A stretch of DNA of 64,000 bases from Erwinia sp. SLM-02 (GTDB taxonomy: Bacteria; Pseudomonadota; Gammaproteobacteria; Enterobacterales; Enterobacteriaceae): assembly GCF_037450285.1 (NCBI RefSeq), contig NZ_JAQISN010000001.1:2294001-2358000 (forward strand), written 5' to 3'. The position numbers and the translations under genes were made by a program. How positions within the stretch are numbered: the stretch's first letter is position 1; each line of letters begins with the position of its first letter. This document shows positions 17,498 to 27,800 of this stretch, one piece after another. The notes beneath the pieces are model-generated. The model saw only the letters and a program-made list of their open reading frames with translations. It did no database searches and was not told the DNA's origin.

Positions 17498-17701
17498 GGT
17501 TCAGCCTCTGCTGCTGCTCCAGGGCGGTCCTCGCGCCGCGTTGCGGTACCCTCGGTTACACCATTGCGCCGACCGGACCGGCCAGGATTGAACATCCCTG
17601 TTCAAACCCGGCCTGACGACAACATCCCTGTTGTCGTCTCCTGCGCAATGGCTTCACCTCAGCGCTGCGGATGCCCTTGCGCAGCAGCAGAGGCTGTCCC
17701 C
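17498..17701 (+). repeat. Structured intergenic repeat, subfamily A, copy A2
   Basis: The best-formed forward copy. Perfect 15-base terminal inverted repeat: CAGCCTCTGCTGCTG (17502-17516) and CAGCAGCAGAGGCTG (17682-17696). Inner stem CCATTGCGC (17561-17569) / GCGCAATGG (17643-17651). Hairpin 1: TTGAACA-tccc-TGTTCAA (17588-17605). Hairpin 2: GACGACAACA-tccc-TGTTGTCGTC (17615-17638), 10 perfect pairs. Hairpin 2 arms differ from A1 and A3-A6 yet still pair. Confidence 0.92.
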
Positions 17702-18244
17702 TTTGATAATTTCATGGCTTCTAAAGAGCTGCGCCGAACATCGCTAAACTTTCCCAATCCATGATTGCTCCAGGGGGAACGTACAGGCCGTCTCCATATC
17801 TTCATGGATAAGCGCCCTTTTTTTCGCTTTATGCGGATCGCGAATACGCAGTACGGGAACCGCCATGCGCCATACCAGGCCAGCAGCAGGTAACCAGTAC
17901 AGGAGCTTCCTGGCATGTCACCTGTATCCGATTATCACATTGATTTTTATTGCCAGCAGTTCGTTATCCTGGCGTAAGCGCGGATAGCCAAAATCACCCA
18001 GCGTATGTCTTACAAGTTAATGTAATAGCAAACAGATATATTCATAAGGCCACTGGCGCCCGCGCCGGGTGAGTAAAGAGACGAAACCTTCAACACCCGT
18101 TAATGTAGACCAATTAATCCACCGCCCCATGGATGAGCTGACACCGCAGAGGGATCTACTTTTTCACGCGGCTATTTAACTTTATTATTGCTTTTTGAGA
18201 ATCAGGAATAGAGTATAGTAAAAAATCATTGAAGGGATACGGTG
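17702..18244. other. Non-coding or decayed stretch
   Basis: No intact gene. Minus-strand frames around 17770-17920 look faintly protein-like (for example VPVLRIRDPHKAKKRALIHE) but are broken by stops and frame changes and partly run into copy A2, so a decayed coding fragment is possible. In E. coli the yegD-mdtA interval carries other small genes; I could not match the remains to them. The last 20 bases contain AAGGG, the ribosome site of the next gene. Confidence 0.4.
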
Positions 18245-18955
18245 ATGACAGAAATAACCAACCTGAACCTCCTGCAATCCACCCTTGCTATAATTACAGG
18301 GTTAATAACTATCTTTGGCGCCATCTATTCAGTCATTAAAAAATTGAGGGCACCTTCAACCGATCATAATGAACTCTTCAAAAAGTCCGGAATACCCGTA
18401 TGGATATTGCGAATCCTTATGATCAAAATATCACTACAGAGAATTCCTGACATCAAACGGTCGGACATCATTGCTACTACAATTCTTGTCACGATATTTA
18501 GCTGCGCACTGATACTTTCTGGTTACCTCCACACTCGTGTAATCCAGGTTCCCGCAGACTGGGCGGCGTTAACGCTTAAAACCACGGGAGAGAATTTCTT
18601 TATGAACTTGGATAAGGCAACGGGTGTTTCTTTCATTAAAGATCATCGTTGGGAAATTGATCGTTCATCCTGCCAGCTGATTTCGACCGAGAAGATAGCG
18701 CAGATTGCGGCAATATCTGTCGATCTGGCGACGAATATATGTCAGGTATTCTCCGAAGAAAAGGATCAGAAGATACTCGCCGAGTTTATAAAAAAAACAC
18801 CAAAGGAAAAAAAATTATTAGAGACTATTCTTGGTTTTCTTGAAGTTATTCTCGTCTGGTTAATGCTCAGTATAATCCTCACGCTGGTATTTAAAAAACG
18901 ATTGATTGGTGCCATCTTACAACAGCAGGAACGGGCTAAACATTACTTGACCTGA
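18245..18955 (+). CDS. Unknown membrane protein with three predicted helices
   Basis: A 236-residue ORF; ATG at 18245 with AAGGG eight bases upstream (a GTG three bases earlier is also open). Hydrophobic segments lie near residues 9-31 (STLAIITGLITIFGAIYSVI), 76-98 (IIATTILVTIFSCALILSGYL) and 200-222 (ILGFLEVILVWLMLSIILTLVF). The loop between the second and third would face the opposite side, probably the periplasm, and has two cysteines. Base composition is lower in GC than the mdt and yeg genes. It lies between repeat patches, with no operon partner. I do not recognise a family; horizontal origin is likely but unproven. Confidence 0.7.
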   Translation: MTEITNLNLLQSTLAIITGLITIFGAIYSVIKKLRAPSTDHNELFKKSGIPVWILRILMIKISLQRIPDIKRSDIIATTILVTIFSCALILSGYLHTRVIQVPADWAALTLKTTGENFFMNLDKATGVSFIKDHRWEIDRSSCQLISTEKIAQIAAISVDLATNICQVFSEEKDQKILAEFIKKTPKEKKLLETILGFLEVILVWLMLSIILTLVFKKRLIGAILQQQERAKHYLT

Positions 18956-19014
18956 TACCTTTGTATCACAGTCCAATATTATTTCCGTCAAGGAGCACGG
19001 AAGTTTGACAGCAT

Positions 19015-19233
19015 GCGGGTTGCGCCCCCGAGAGGGCAATCCACAGCGCTGAACGCAGAGAGGAAGCCAGGATTTGGACGCATGGACGCGGCCAAAAGTC
19101 ACAGCCGGGCCAGGACGGCCCGTCTGTGGCGGTCCGACCGGCTGACGAACGAAGTGAAGGGACCGCGACGCGGCGCGAGGACCAGCCCGAACGGGGGCAC
19201 AACCCGCCAGCGCCAACTCCCGACTCTGCAAAC
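19015..19233 (-). repeat. Structured intergenic repeat, subfamily B, copy B0
   Basis: Reverse-oriented relative of B1/B2. Terminal stem GCGGGTTGCGCCCCC (19015-19029) and GGGGGCACAACCCGC (19193-19207), with different bases from B1/B2 but still paired apart from one position. Hairpin TTTGGACGC-atggac-GCGGCCAAA at 19073-19096 replaces the TTCACCCGC/GCGGGTGAA arms of B1 with compensating changes. A second hairpin has CGGGCC-aggac-GGCCCG inside GTCACAG/CTGTGGC. The conserved core GGCGCGAGGACC is at about 19172-19183. The flank to 19233 matches the outer GCAGAGT end of B1/B2. Confidence 0.85.
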
Positions 19234-19331
19234 AGCAGAACCCGTGCCAACACAAGACTCTGGAACCAACACAGCAAGCGTCTGGCCGTTATGCCCTCTT
19301 TCAGTCACTAAGCCTTCGGCTTACCAGCAAA

Positions 19332-20294
19332 TCAGTAACTGCTCACCTCGGAAAGCAAACGCTTATCCGCCTCGCTCAGCTTCAGCTGGGTCGCCTTCAC
19401 CAGCTCATCCACCTGCGCCAGCGACGTCGCACTCACGATCGGCGCGGTAATGCTCGGGCGGGCAATCTGCCACGCCAGCGCCACCTGGGTTGGCGTCGCA
19501 TGATGCGCTTCGGCCACCTGAACCAGCGCATGAACAATCTTCAGCCCGCGATCGTTCAGATACTTCTCCACCACGCCCTGCCCGCGCGCGCTCTTCGCCG
19601 CATCCTCCGGCTTGCGGTATTTACCGCTGAGGAAGCCGCTGGCCAGCGAATAATAGTTAATCACGCCCAGACCGTGCTCCTCCACGACCGCTTCCAGACC
19701 GCTCTCGTAGCCTTCGCGATCGTACAGGTTATATTCCGGCTGCAGCGTTTCATAACGCGCCAGTCCGGCATCCTGGCTGATTTTTAGCGCCTCGCTCAAC
19801 CGGTCGGCCGAGTAGTTTGATGCACCGATAGCGCGCACCTTACCTTCTTTAATTAACGCATCAAAGGTAGCCAGCGTATCCTGTAATGGCGTATCTTCGT
19901 CGTCGCGGTGCGCCTGATACAGATCGATATAGTCGGTTTGCAGACGCGTAAGGGAAGCCTCTACCGCCTGGCGAATGTATTTTGGTGCCAGACCGGTTTT
20001 ACCGTCGCCCATACTGATTCCCACCTTGGTGGCCAGAATGATTTTGTCGCGCTTGCCGCTCTGCTTCAGCCAGTTACCGATGATGACTTCCGATTCCCCG
20101 CCCTGATTACCGGGAACCCAGCGAGAATAGACATCAGCGGTATCAATGAAATTCAGCCCTTTCTCCACCAGCGCATCCAGCAGGGAAAAAGATGTGGATT
20201 GATCGACGGTCCAGCCGAAAACGTTCCCCCCAAAGGTCAGTAGCGGAACCTGAATGCCGGAACGACCAAGCTGGCGATGTTCTGAAGTACTCAT
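19332..20294 (-). CDS. Aldo/keto reductase
   Basis: A 320-residue NADPH-dependent oxidoreductase of the AKR superfamily. The catalytic set is visible: Asp and Tyr in NFIDTADVYSRW, Lys in ILATKVGISMGDG, and His in YIDLYQAHRDDED. A C-terminal cofactor-binding stretch (APIVSATSLAQVDELVKA) follows. ATG at 20294 is preceded by CCAGGAGATTGAA. It resembles the YajO/GCY-type group, but the substrate cannot be told from sequence. It diverges from mdtA. TAAGCC/GGCTTA just past the stop (about 19310-19324) may be a weak terminator. Confidence 0.88.
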   Translation of the reverse strand: MSTSEHRQLGRSGIQVPLLTFGGNVFGWTVDQSTSFSLLDALVEKGLNFIDTADVYSRWVPGNQGGESEVIIGNWLKQSGKRDKIILATKVGISMGDGKTGLAPKYIRQAVEASLTRLQTDYIDLYQAHRDDEDTPLQDTLATFDALIKEGKVRAIGASNYSADRLSEALKISQDAGLARYETLQPEYNLYDREGYESGLEAVVEEHGLGVINYYSLASGFLSGKYRKPEDAAKSARGQGVVEKYLNDRGLKIVHALVQVAEAHHATPTQVALAWQIARPSITAPIVSATSLAQVDELVKATQLKLSEADKRLLSEVSSY

Positions 20295-20446
20295 TTCAAT
20301 CTCCTGGTTAATGGGTTGTACGGCGTCAATCTTAGCAGACTAACTATTTGTCGCTTCGACATTTTCTGTCTAATAATTTGCAGAATGTGAACAGAAGACA
20401 ATGCAGAACTATACAGTTATCCTTATTTCCTTCATTTTTCGTAAGT

Positions 20447-20452
20447 TATAAT
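20447..20452 (+). promoter_or_regulatory. Candidate -10 element for the mdtABCD-baeSR operon
   Basis: TATAAT lies 74 bases before the mdtA start in an AT-rich segment. Upstream TTATTTCCTTCATTTTTC bears only partial likeness to the published BaeR box (TTTTTCTCCATDATTGGC). BaeR activation of mdtA is established in E. coli; here the site is inferred by position. Confidence 0.4.
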
Positions 20453-20525
20453 TAGCTAATATGAAGAGTGGACGCCTTTTCGTCCCATCTGGACATGTCC
20501 CCGCTACCGGAGAGCAAGAGAGTTA

Positions 20526-21779
20526 ATGAAAGCACAGCGCCGTTTCCCCCTTATCCCACTGGTTATTATTGTTGCCGCACTGGCTGGCGGCGGCCTGTAC
20601 TGGTGGCACAGCCATGCTGACGCTCCGGGAGCTCAACCTGCCGCCGCAGACAAATCGGCACATCCTCGTGGACGTGGCGGTCGCGGACCCGGTGGGCCTG
20701 GCGGTATGGGCGCCGAGTTAAGCCCGGTGCAGGCGGCAGAAGCGCAAAGCAAAAGCGTGCCGCAGTATCTCTCCGGCCTGGGCACCGTCACCGCAGCCAA
20801 TACCGTCACGCTGCGCAGCCGCGTTGACGGTGATTTGATGGCGCTGCACTTTACCGAAGGGCAGCAGGTGAAAGCCGGCCAGCTGCTGGCCGAAATCGAT
20901 CCCCGCCCGTGGCAGGTCGCTCTGATGCAGGCAGAGGGCCAGCTGGCGAAGGATCAGGCGACGCTGGCTAACGCCCGCCGCGATCTGGCCCGCTATGAGA
21001 AACTGGCGAAAACCAGCCTGGTCTCACAGCAGGATCTGGACACCCAGAAAGCGCTGGTCAGCGAAACGCTGGGCACGCTCAAAGCCGATGAGGGCAGCGT
21101 CGCCAGCGCTAAGCTCAACCTCACCTACAGCCGGGTTACGTCGCCGATTGACGGCCGCGTGGGCCTGAAACAGGTGGATGTCGGCAACTACATCACCAGC
21201 GGCGACACCAATGGGATCGTGGTCATTACCCAGACGCACCCCATCGATCTGGTGTTCAGCCTGCCGGAAAATGACATCAGCGCCATTCTCAGCGCGCAGA
21301 AACAGGGTGCCGTCCCGGTGGAAGCCTGGGATCGCAGCAATAAAACCCTGCTGACGCAGGGTGCGCTGCTGAGCATGGATAACCAGATCGACACCACCAC
21401 CGGCACCGTTAAGCTGAAGGCCCGCTTCAGCAATGAGGACGACCGGCTGTTCCCCAATCAGTTCGTGAACGCCCGCCTGAAGGTCGCCACCCTGCAGGAT
21501 GCCATCGTGATCCCGGCGGCGGCGCTGCAGATGGGCAACGAAGGCCACTTTGTCTGGGTGGTCAACGCCGACAATAAGGTCAGCAAAAAATCCGTGACGG
21601 TCGGCATTCAGGACAGCGAAACGGTGGTGATTAACAGCGGCCTGCAGGCCGGTGAAAAAGTGGTCACCGACGGCATCGATCGCCTGACCGAAGGAGCAAA
21701 AGTCGAAATCGTCGCCCCGCAGTCCACGCCGCTGACCTCGGGTAAAAGCGCGCAGCCAGCCAAGGGAGCCAGCGACTGA
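20526..21779 (+). CDS. mdtA: MdtA, periplasmic adaptor of the MdtABC efflux pump
   Basis: A 417-residue membrane-fusion protein (E. coli 415). The N-terminal anchor is FPLIPLVIIVAALAGGGLYWW, followed by a Gly/Arg-rich linker (RGRGGRGPGGPGGMG). Then come the lipoyl halves (VTLRSRVDGDLMALHFTEGQQVKAGQLLAEIDPRPWQ ... SPIDGRVGLKQVDVGNYI) around a coiled-coil hairpin, and a beta-barrel. It links MdtB/MdtC to TolC for export of compounds such as novobiocin and deoxycholate (established in E. coli). Its TGA overlaps the mdtB ATG (TGATG). Confidence 0.95.
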   Translation: MKAQRRFPLIPLVIIVAALAGGGLYWWHSHADAPGAQPAAADKSAHPRGRGGRGPGGPGGMGAELSPVQAAEAQSKSVPQYLSGLGTVTAANTVTLRSRVDGDLMALHFTEGQQVKAGQLLAEIDPRPWQVALMQAEGQLAKDQATLANARRDLARYEKLAKTSLVSQQDLDTQKALVSETLGTLKADEGSVASAKLNLTYSRVTSPIDGRVGLKQVDVGNYITSGDTNGIVVITQTHPIDLVFSLPENDISAILSAQKQGAVPVEAWDRSNKTLLTQGALLSMDNQIDTTTGTVKLKARFSNEDDRLFPNQFVNARLKVATLQDAIVIPAAALQMGNEGHFVWVVNADNKVSKKSVTVGIQDSETVVINSGLQAGEKVVTDGIDRLTEGAKVEIVAPQSTPLTSGKSAQPAKGASD

Positions 21780-24700
21780 TGCAGGGAATGCCTTCCAACA
21801 CCGGCGGCGGGCCGTCGCGCCAGTTTATTCTGCGGCCGGTTGCGACCACGCTGTTAATGGTGGCGATCCTGCTGGCCGGGATTATCGGCTATCGCTCGCT
21901 GCCGGTCTCGGCACTGCCGGAAGTGGACTACCCGACGATTCAGGTGGTCACGCTGTATCCCGGTGCCAGCCCGGACGTGATGACCTCCGCCGTCACCGCC
22001 CCGCTGGAGCGCCAGTTTGGCCAGATGTCCGGCCTGAAGCAGATGTCCTCACAGAGCGCGGGCGGCGCTTCCGTGGTGACGTTACAGTTCCAGCTGACGC
22101 TACCGCTGGACGTGGCCGAGCAGGAGGTGCAGGCCGCGATCAATGCCGCCACCAACCTGCTGCCAAATGACCTGCCTAACCCGCCGGTTTACAGCAAGGT
22201 TAACCCGGCGGATCCGCCGATCATGACCCTGGCCGTGACCACCACCAGCATGCCGATGACCCAGGTTGAGGACATGGTGGAAACCCGCGTGGCGCAGAAA
22301 ATTTCACAGGTCTCCGGCGTCGGGCTGGTCACGCTCTCCGGCGGGCAGCGCCCGGCGGTCAGAGTGAAGCTGAACGCGCAGGCGCTGGCCTCGCTGGGCA
22401 TCACCACCGAAACGGTGCGTACCGCCATCAGCAACGCCAACGTCAATTCGGCGAAGGGTAGCCTTGACGGCCCGGAACGCGCCATCACGCTGTCGGCCAA
22501 CGACCAGATCAAAACCGCCGAGGGCTATCGCCAGCTGATCGTCACGTACCTTAACGGCGCGCCGGTAAGGCTGGGCGATGTGGCTACCGTTGAGCAGGGT
22601 GCGGAAAACAGCTGGCTGGGCGCCTGGGCCAACCGCCAGCAGGCGATTGTGCTGAACGTTCAGCGCCAGCCGGGGGCTAATATCATCGATACCGCGGATA
22701 ATATCCGCCAGATGCTGCCCGCGCTGACCGCCTCCCTGCCGAAATCAGTCGACGTGAAGCTGCTGACCGACCGCACCAACAACATTCGCGCCTCGGTAAA
22801 TGACGTACAGTTTGAGCTGCTGCTGGCGATTGCGCTGGTGGTAATGATTATCTATCTGTTCCTGCGCAACGTTCCCGCCACCATTATTCCGGCCGTGGCG
22901 GTGCCGCTGTCGCTGGTCGGCACCTTCGCGGTGATGTACTTCTGCGGCTTCTCGATCAACAACCTGACGCTGATGGCGTTAACCATCGCCACCGGCTTCG
23001 TGGTGGATGATGCGATTGTGGTGATCGAGAATATCTCGCGCTATATCGAAAAGGGCGAAAAGCCGCTGACCGCCGCGCTGAAGGGGGCCGGTGAGATCGG
23101 CTTTACCATTATCTCACTGACCTTCTCACTGATTGCGGTGCTGATCCCGCTGCTGTTTATGGGCGATATCGTCGGCAGGCTGTTCCGCGAATTTGCCGTC
23201 ACCCTGGCGGTGGCGATCCTGATTTCTGCGATTGTGTCGCTGACCCTGACGCCGATGATGTGCGCGCGTATGCTGAGCGTGGAGTCGCTGCGCAGGCAGA
23301 ACCGCTTCTCGCGCGCCAGCGAGGCGATGTTTGACAAGGTTATCGCCCGCTACGGCAGCCTGCTGCGCCGGGTGCTGAATCATCCGTGGATCACCCTCGG
23401 CGTGGCGCTGAGTACCCTGGCAATCACCGTGCTGCTGTGGCTGGCGATCCCGAAAGGTTTCTTCCCGGTGCAGGACAACGGCATTATCTCCGGCACCGTG
23501 CAGGCCTCGCAGTCGGTTTCCTACGCCAGCATGGCGCAGCGCCAGCAGGAAGTGGCGTCGGTGATTATGAAAGATCCGGCGGTGCAGAGCCTGACCTCGT
23601 TTGTCGGCGTGGACGGCACCAACTCCGCGCTGAACAGCGGCAGGCTGCAGATCAATCTCAAGCCGCTGGATGAGCGCGACGACCGCATTCCGGTGGTGAT
23701 TGCCCGCCTGCAGCAGCAGGTTTCGCAGATCCCCGGCATCAGCCTGTGGCTGCAGCCGGTGCAGGACCTCACCATCGATACCCAGGTCAGCCGCACCCAG
23801 TATCAGTTCACCCTGCAGGCCGGTTCGCTCGACTCGCTCAGCCTGTGGGTGCCGAAGCTGCTGGCAAAACTGAACACCATGCCGGAGCTGAAGGACGTCA
23901 GCAACGACTGGCAGGATCAGGGGCTGGAAGCCTATATCCGCGTCGATCGTGATACCGCCAGCCGGCTGGGCATTTCCATGGCCGACGTGGATAACGCGCT
24001 GTATAACGCCTTCGGCCAGCGTCTGATCTCCACCATTTACACCCAGGCAAACCAGTACCGCGTGGTGCTGGAGCACGACACCACCGCCACGCCGGGACTG
24101 GCGGCGCTGCAAACCGTGCGGCTGAAAAGCACCGACGGCGGCAGCGTGCCGCTGAGCGCGATTGCCAGCGTTGAACAGCGCCACGGTGCGCTGAGCATTA
24201 ACCACCTCGACCAGTTCCCGTCGGCAACCTTCTCCTTCAACGTCAGCGACGGCTACTCGCTGGAGCAGGCGGTGAACGCCGTCACCCAGGCCGAAAAGAC
24301 CATGGAGATGCCCGCGGAGATCATGACCCAGTTCCAGGGAAGCACCCTCGCCTTCCAGGCTGCGCTGTCCAGCACCGTCTGGCTGATCGTCGCCGCCATC
24401 GTGGCGATGTATATCGTGCTGGGTATCCTCTACGAGAGCTTTATTCATCCGATTACCATTCTCTCCACGCTGCCCACCGCGGGCGTGGGTGCGCTGCTGG
24501 CGCTGATGATCAGCGGCAGCGAACTGGACGTGATCGCCATCATCGGCATCATCCTGCTGATTGGTATCGTGAAGAAAAACGCCATCATGATGATCGACTT
24601 TGCGCTGGCCGCCGAGCGCGAGCAGGGTATGTCGCCGTACGATGCGATTTACCAGGCCTGTCTGCTGCGCTTCCGCCCGATCCTGATGACCACGCTGGCC

Positions 24701-24898
24701 GCCCTGCTCGGCGCGCTGCCGCTGATGCTGAGCACCGGCGTTGGCGCGGAGCTGCGCCGCCCGCTGGGTACGGCGATGGTCGGCGGGCTGATCGTCAGCC
24801 AGGTGCTGACCCTGTTCACCACCCCGGTTATCTACCTGCTGTTTGACCGCCTGGCCCACGCCACCCGCCAGCGCTTTGCACGCCGGGAGGCAGAGTGA
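21779..24898 (+). CDS. mdtB: MdtB, RND multidrug transporter subunit
   Basis: A 1039-residue RND permease (E. coli 1040) with twelve predicted helices and two large periplasmic loops. The proton-relay aspartates are in TM4 (ATGFVVDDAIVVIENISRYIEKGE). The second half repeats the fold (VLGILYESFIHPITILSTLP, GIVKKNAIMMIDFALAAERE). MdtB and MdtC form a heterotrimer in E. coli. It overlaps mdtA by one base and mdtC by four. Confidence 0.96.
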   Translation: MQGMPSNTGGGPSRQFILRPVATTLLMVAILLAGIIGYRSLPVSALPEVDYPTIQVVTLYPGASPDVMTSAVTAPLERQFGQMSGLKQMSSQSAGGASVVTLQFQLTLPLDVAEQEVQAAINAATNLLPNDLPNPPVYSKVNPADPPIMTLAVTTTSMPMTQVEDMVETRVAQKISQVSGVGLVTLSGGQRPAVRVKLNAQALASLGITTETVRTAISNANVNSAKGSLDGPERAITLSANDQIKTAEGYRQLIVTYLNGAPVRLGDVATVEQGAENSWLGAWANRQQAIVLNVQRQPGANIIDTADNIRQMLPALTASLPKSVDVKLLTDRTNNIRASVNDVQFELLLAIALVVMIIYLFLRNVPATIIPAVAVPLSLVGTFAVMYFCGFSINNLTLMALTIATGFVVDDAIVVIENISRYIEKGEKPLTAALKGAGEIGFTIISLTFSLIAVLIPLLFMGDIVGRLFREFAVTLAVAILISAIVSLTLTPMMCARMLSVESLRRQNRFSRASEAMFDKVIARYGSLLRRVLNHPWITLGVALSTLAITVLLWLAIPKGFFPVQDNGIISGTVQASQSVSYASMAQRQQEVASVIMKDPAVQSLTSFVGVDGTNSALNSGRLQINLKPLDERDDRIPVVIARLQQQVSQIPGISLWLQPVQDLTIDTQVSRTQYQFTLQAGSLDSLSLWVPKLLAKLNTMPELKDVSNDWQDQGLEAYIRVDRDTASRLGISMADVDNALYNAFGQRLISTIYTQANQYRVVLEHDTTATPGLAALQTVRLKSTDGGSVPLSAIASVEQRHGALSINHLDQFPSATFSFNVSDGYSLEQAVNAVTQAEKTMEMPAEIMTQFQGSTLAFQAALSSTVWLIVAAIVAMYIVLGILYESFIHPITILSTLPTAGVGALLALMISGSELDVIAIIGIILLIGIVKKNAIMMIDFALAAEREQGMSPYDAIYQACLLRFRPILMTTLAALLGALPLMLSTGVGAELRRPLGTAMVGGLIVSQVLTLFTTPVIYLLFDRLAHATRQRFARREAE

Positions 24899-27800
24899 AA
24901 TTTTTCGCCTTGTTTATCCATCGCCCGGTCGCCACTATCCTGATGACCGTGGCAATTCTGCTGGCCGGTATTCTCGGCTTCCGGCTGCTGCCGGTGGCCC
25001 CGCTGCCGCAGGTGGATTTTCCGGTGATCATGATCAGCGCCTCGCTGCCGGGCGCTTCGCCGGAGACCATGGCCTCGTCGGTGGCGACGCCGCTGGAACG
25101 GGCGCTGGGACGGATTGCCGGGGTGACGGAAATGTCCTCCAGCAGCTCGCTCGGCTCCACGCGCATTATTCTGGTATTTGACTACGACCGCGATATTAAC
25201 GGTGCCGCCCGCGACGTGCAGGGCGCCATTAACGCCGCGCAGAGCCTGCTGCCGAGCGGCATGCCGTCGCGGCCAACCTACCGCAAGGCCAACCCGTCCG
25301 ACGCGCCGATCCTGATCATGACCCTGACCTCGGATACCTATTCGCAGGGCCAGCTTTACGACTACGCCTCCACCCAGCTGGCGCAAAAGCTGGCGCAGAT
25401 TGAGGGCGTGGGGGATGTGTCGGTCGGCGGCAGCTCGCTGCCCGCGGTGCGCGTTGAGCTGAACCCGCAGGCGCTGTTTAACCAGGGCCTGTCGCTGGAT
25501 GCGGTCAGGGAAACCATTGCCAACGCCAACGTGCGCAAGCCGCAGGGCGCGGTGGAAGATAACCAGCACCGCTGGCAGTTAAAAACCAACGACGAGCTGA
25601 AAACCGCGGCGGAATATCAGCCGCTGATCGTGCACTACAGCAACGGCGCGGCGGTACGGCTGAGCGACGTCGCCAACGTAACCGATTCGGTTGAGGACGT
25701 GCGCAACGCCGGGATGGCGAATGCCAAACCGGCGATCCTGCTGATGATCCGCAAATCGCAGGAAGCCAACATCATCGACACCGTCGACCGCATCCGCGCC
25801 GAAGTGCCGGAGCTGCGCAAGATTATTCCGGCGTCCATTGAGCTGAACGTGGCGCAGGACCGTTCCCCGACCATCCGCGCCTCGCTGCATGAGGTGGAGC
25901 AGTCGCTGGCGATCTCCGTCGGCCTGGTCATTCTGGTGGTGTTCGCCTTCCTGCGCTCCGGCCGCGCCACGCTGATCCCGGCGGTGGCGGTGCCGGTTTC
26001 GCTGGTCGGCACCTTTGCCGCCATGTACCTGTGCGGCTTCAGCCTGAACAACCTGTCGCTGATGGCGCTGACGGTGGCCACCGGCTTTGTGGTCGACGAT
26101 GCGATTGTGGTGCTGGAGAATATTTCCCGCCATGTGGAAGCCGGAATGAGACCGGTGCAGGCGGCCCTGCAGGGCGTGCGCGAAGTCGGCTTTACCGTGG
26201 TGTCGATGAGCATTTCGCTGGTGGCGGTATTCCTGCCGCTGCTGATGCTCGGCGGGCTGATTGGCCGGCTGTTTACCGAGTTTGCCGTCACGCTGTCGGT
26301 GGCGATCGGCATCTCACTGCTGATCTCGATCACCCTGACGCCGATGATGTGCGGGCTGCTGCTGAAGCCGCAGCGCAAACATCAGCAGCAGCGCATTCGC
26401 GGCTTCGGCAAAGTGCTGCTGGCCGTGCAGCGGGGCTATGGCCGTTCGCTGCGGGTGGTACTTAACCACGCGCGCTGGACGCTGCTGGTGTTCTTCGCCA
26501 CCATCGGCCTGACCATGTACCTCTACGTCTCCATTCCGAAAACCTTTATGCCGGAACAGGATACCGGGCGGCTGATGGGCTTTATTCAGGCGGACCAGAG
26601 CATCTCCTTCCAGTCGATCCGCGACAAGCTGCAGGACTTTATGCGCATCGTGCATGACGACCCGGCGGTGGAAAGCGTGGTCGGCTTTACCGGCGGTTTC
26701 CGTACCAACAGCGGCTCGATGTTTATCTCGCTGAAACCACTTGCGGAACGCACGGAGAACGCCCAGCAGGTGATTGCCCGCCTGCGCACCAAGCTGGCGA
26801 AGGAGCCGGGCGCTAACCTGTTCCTGATGGCGGTGCAGGATCTGCGCATCGGCGGGCGCGAGTCCAATGCCGGATATCAGTATTCCCTGCTGTCGGACAG
26901 CCTGGACGACCTGCGCGAGTGGGAGCCAAAAATCCGCCGCGCCTTTGCCGCCCTGCCGGAACTGGCCGACGTGAACTCCGATCAGGAAGATAAAGGCGCG
27001 GAGATGGCGCTGACCTACGACCGCGCGGCGATGTCCAGCCTCGGGATTGACGTTTCCGACGTCAACAACCTGCTGAATAATGCCTTCGGCCAGCGGCAGA
27101 TTTCCACCATTTACCAGCCGCTGAATCAGTACAAGGTGGTGATGGAGGTCGATCCGCGCTACACCCAGGACATCAGCGCGCTGAACCAGATGTACGTGAT
27201 CAACAGCGACGGAAAATCGATCCCGCTTTCTTACTTTGCCAGCTGGAAGCCGGCGAACTCGCCGCTGTCGGTGAACCACGAGGGGCTGTCGGCCTCCTCG
27301 ACCATCTCCTTCAACCTGCCGGAAGGCGTGTCGCTGTCGCAGGCTTCGGCGGCTATCGATCGCAGCGTGACTGCGCTGGGCGTGCCGTCCAGCGTGCGCG
27401 GCAGCTTCTCCGGGACGGCGGCGGAGTTTGAGAAATCGCAGAGCAGCCAGCTGTGGCTGATTGTTGCGGCAATCGCCACCGTCTATATCGTGCTGGGCAT
27501 TCTGTATGAGAGCTACGTGCATCCGCTGACCATTCTCTCCACCCTGCCCTCGGCGGGCGTCGGTGCGCTGCTGGCGCTGGAGCTGTTCGGCGCGCCGTTC
27601 AGCCTGATCGCCCTGATAGGCATTATGCTGCTGATCGGCATCGTGAAGAAGAACGCCATTATGATGGTGGATTTTGCCATCGAGGCGCAGCGCAACGGCG
27701 GGCTGACCGCGCGGGAAGCGATTGAACAGGCCAGCCTGCTGCGCTTCCGGCCAATTATGATGACCACCCTGGCCGCCCTGCTCGGCGCGCTGCCGCTGGT

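Noticed and set aside
17063..17701. Insertion sequence or transposase
   Set aside because: Terminal inverted repeats exist, but there is no transposase frame between or beside copies. At most they are non-autonomous elements.
20401..20460. A definite BaeR box before mdtA
   Set aside because: Only a partial resemblance to the published consensus could be seen, so it is mentioned under the promoter and not called as a site.
23126..24859. 577-codon open frame antisense to mdtB
   Set aside because: It is a shadow of GC-rich RND codons. mdtB is collinear with a well-known family and this frame has low-complexity His/Gln/Arg-rich translation.
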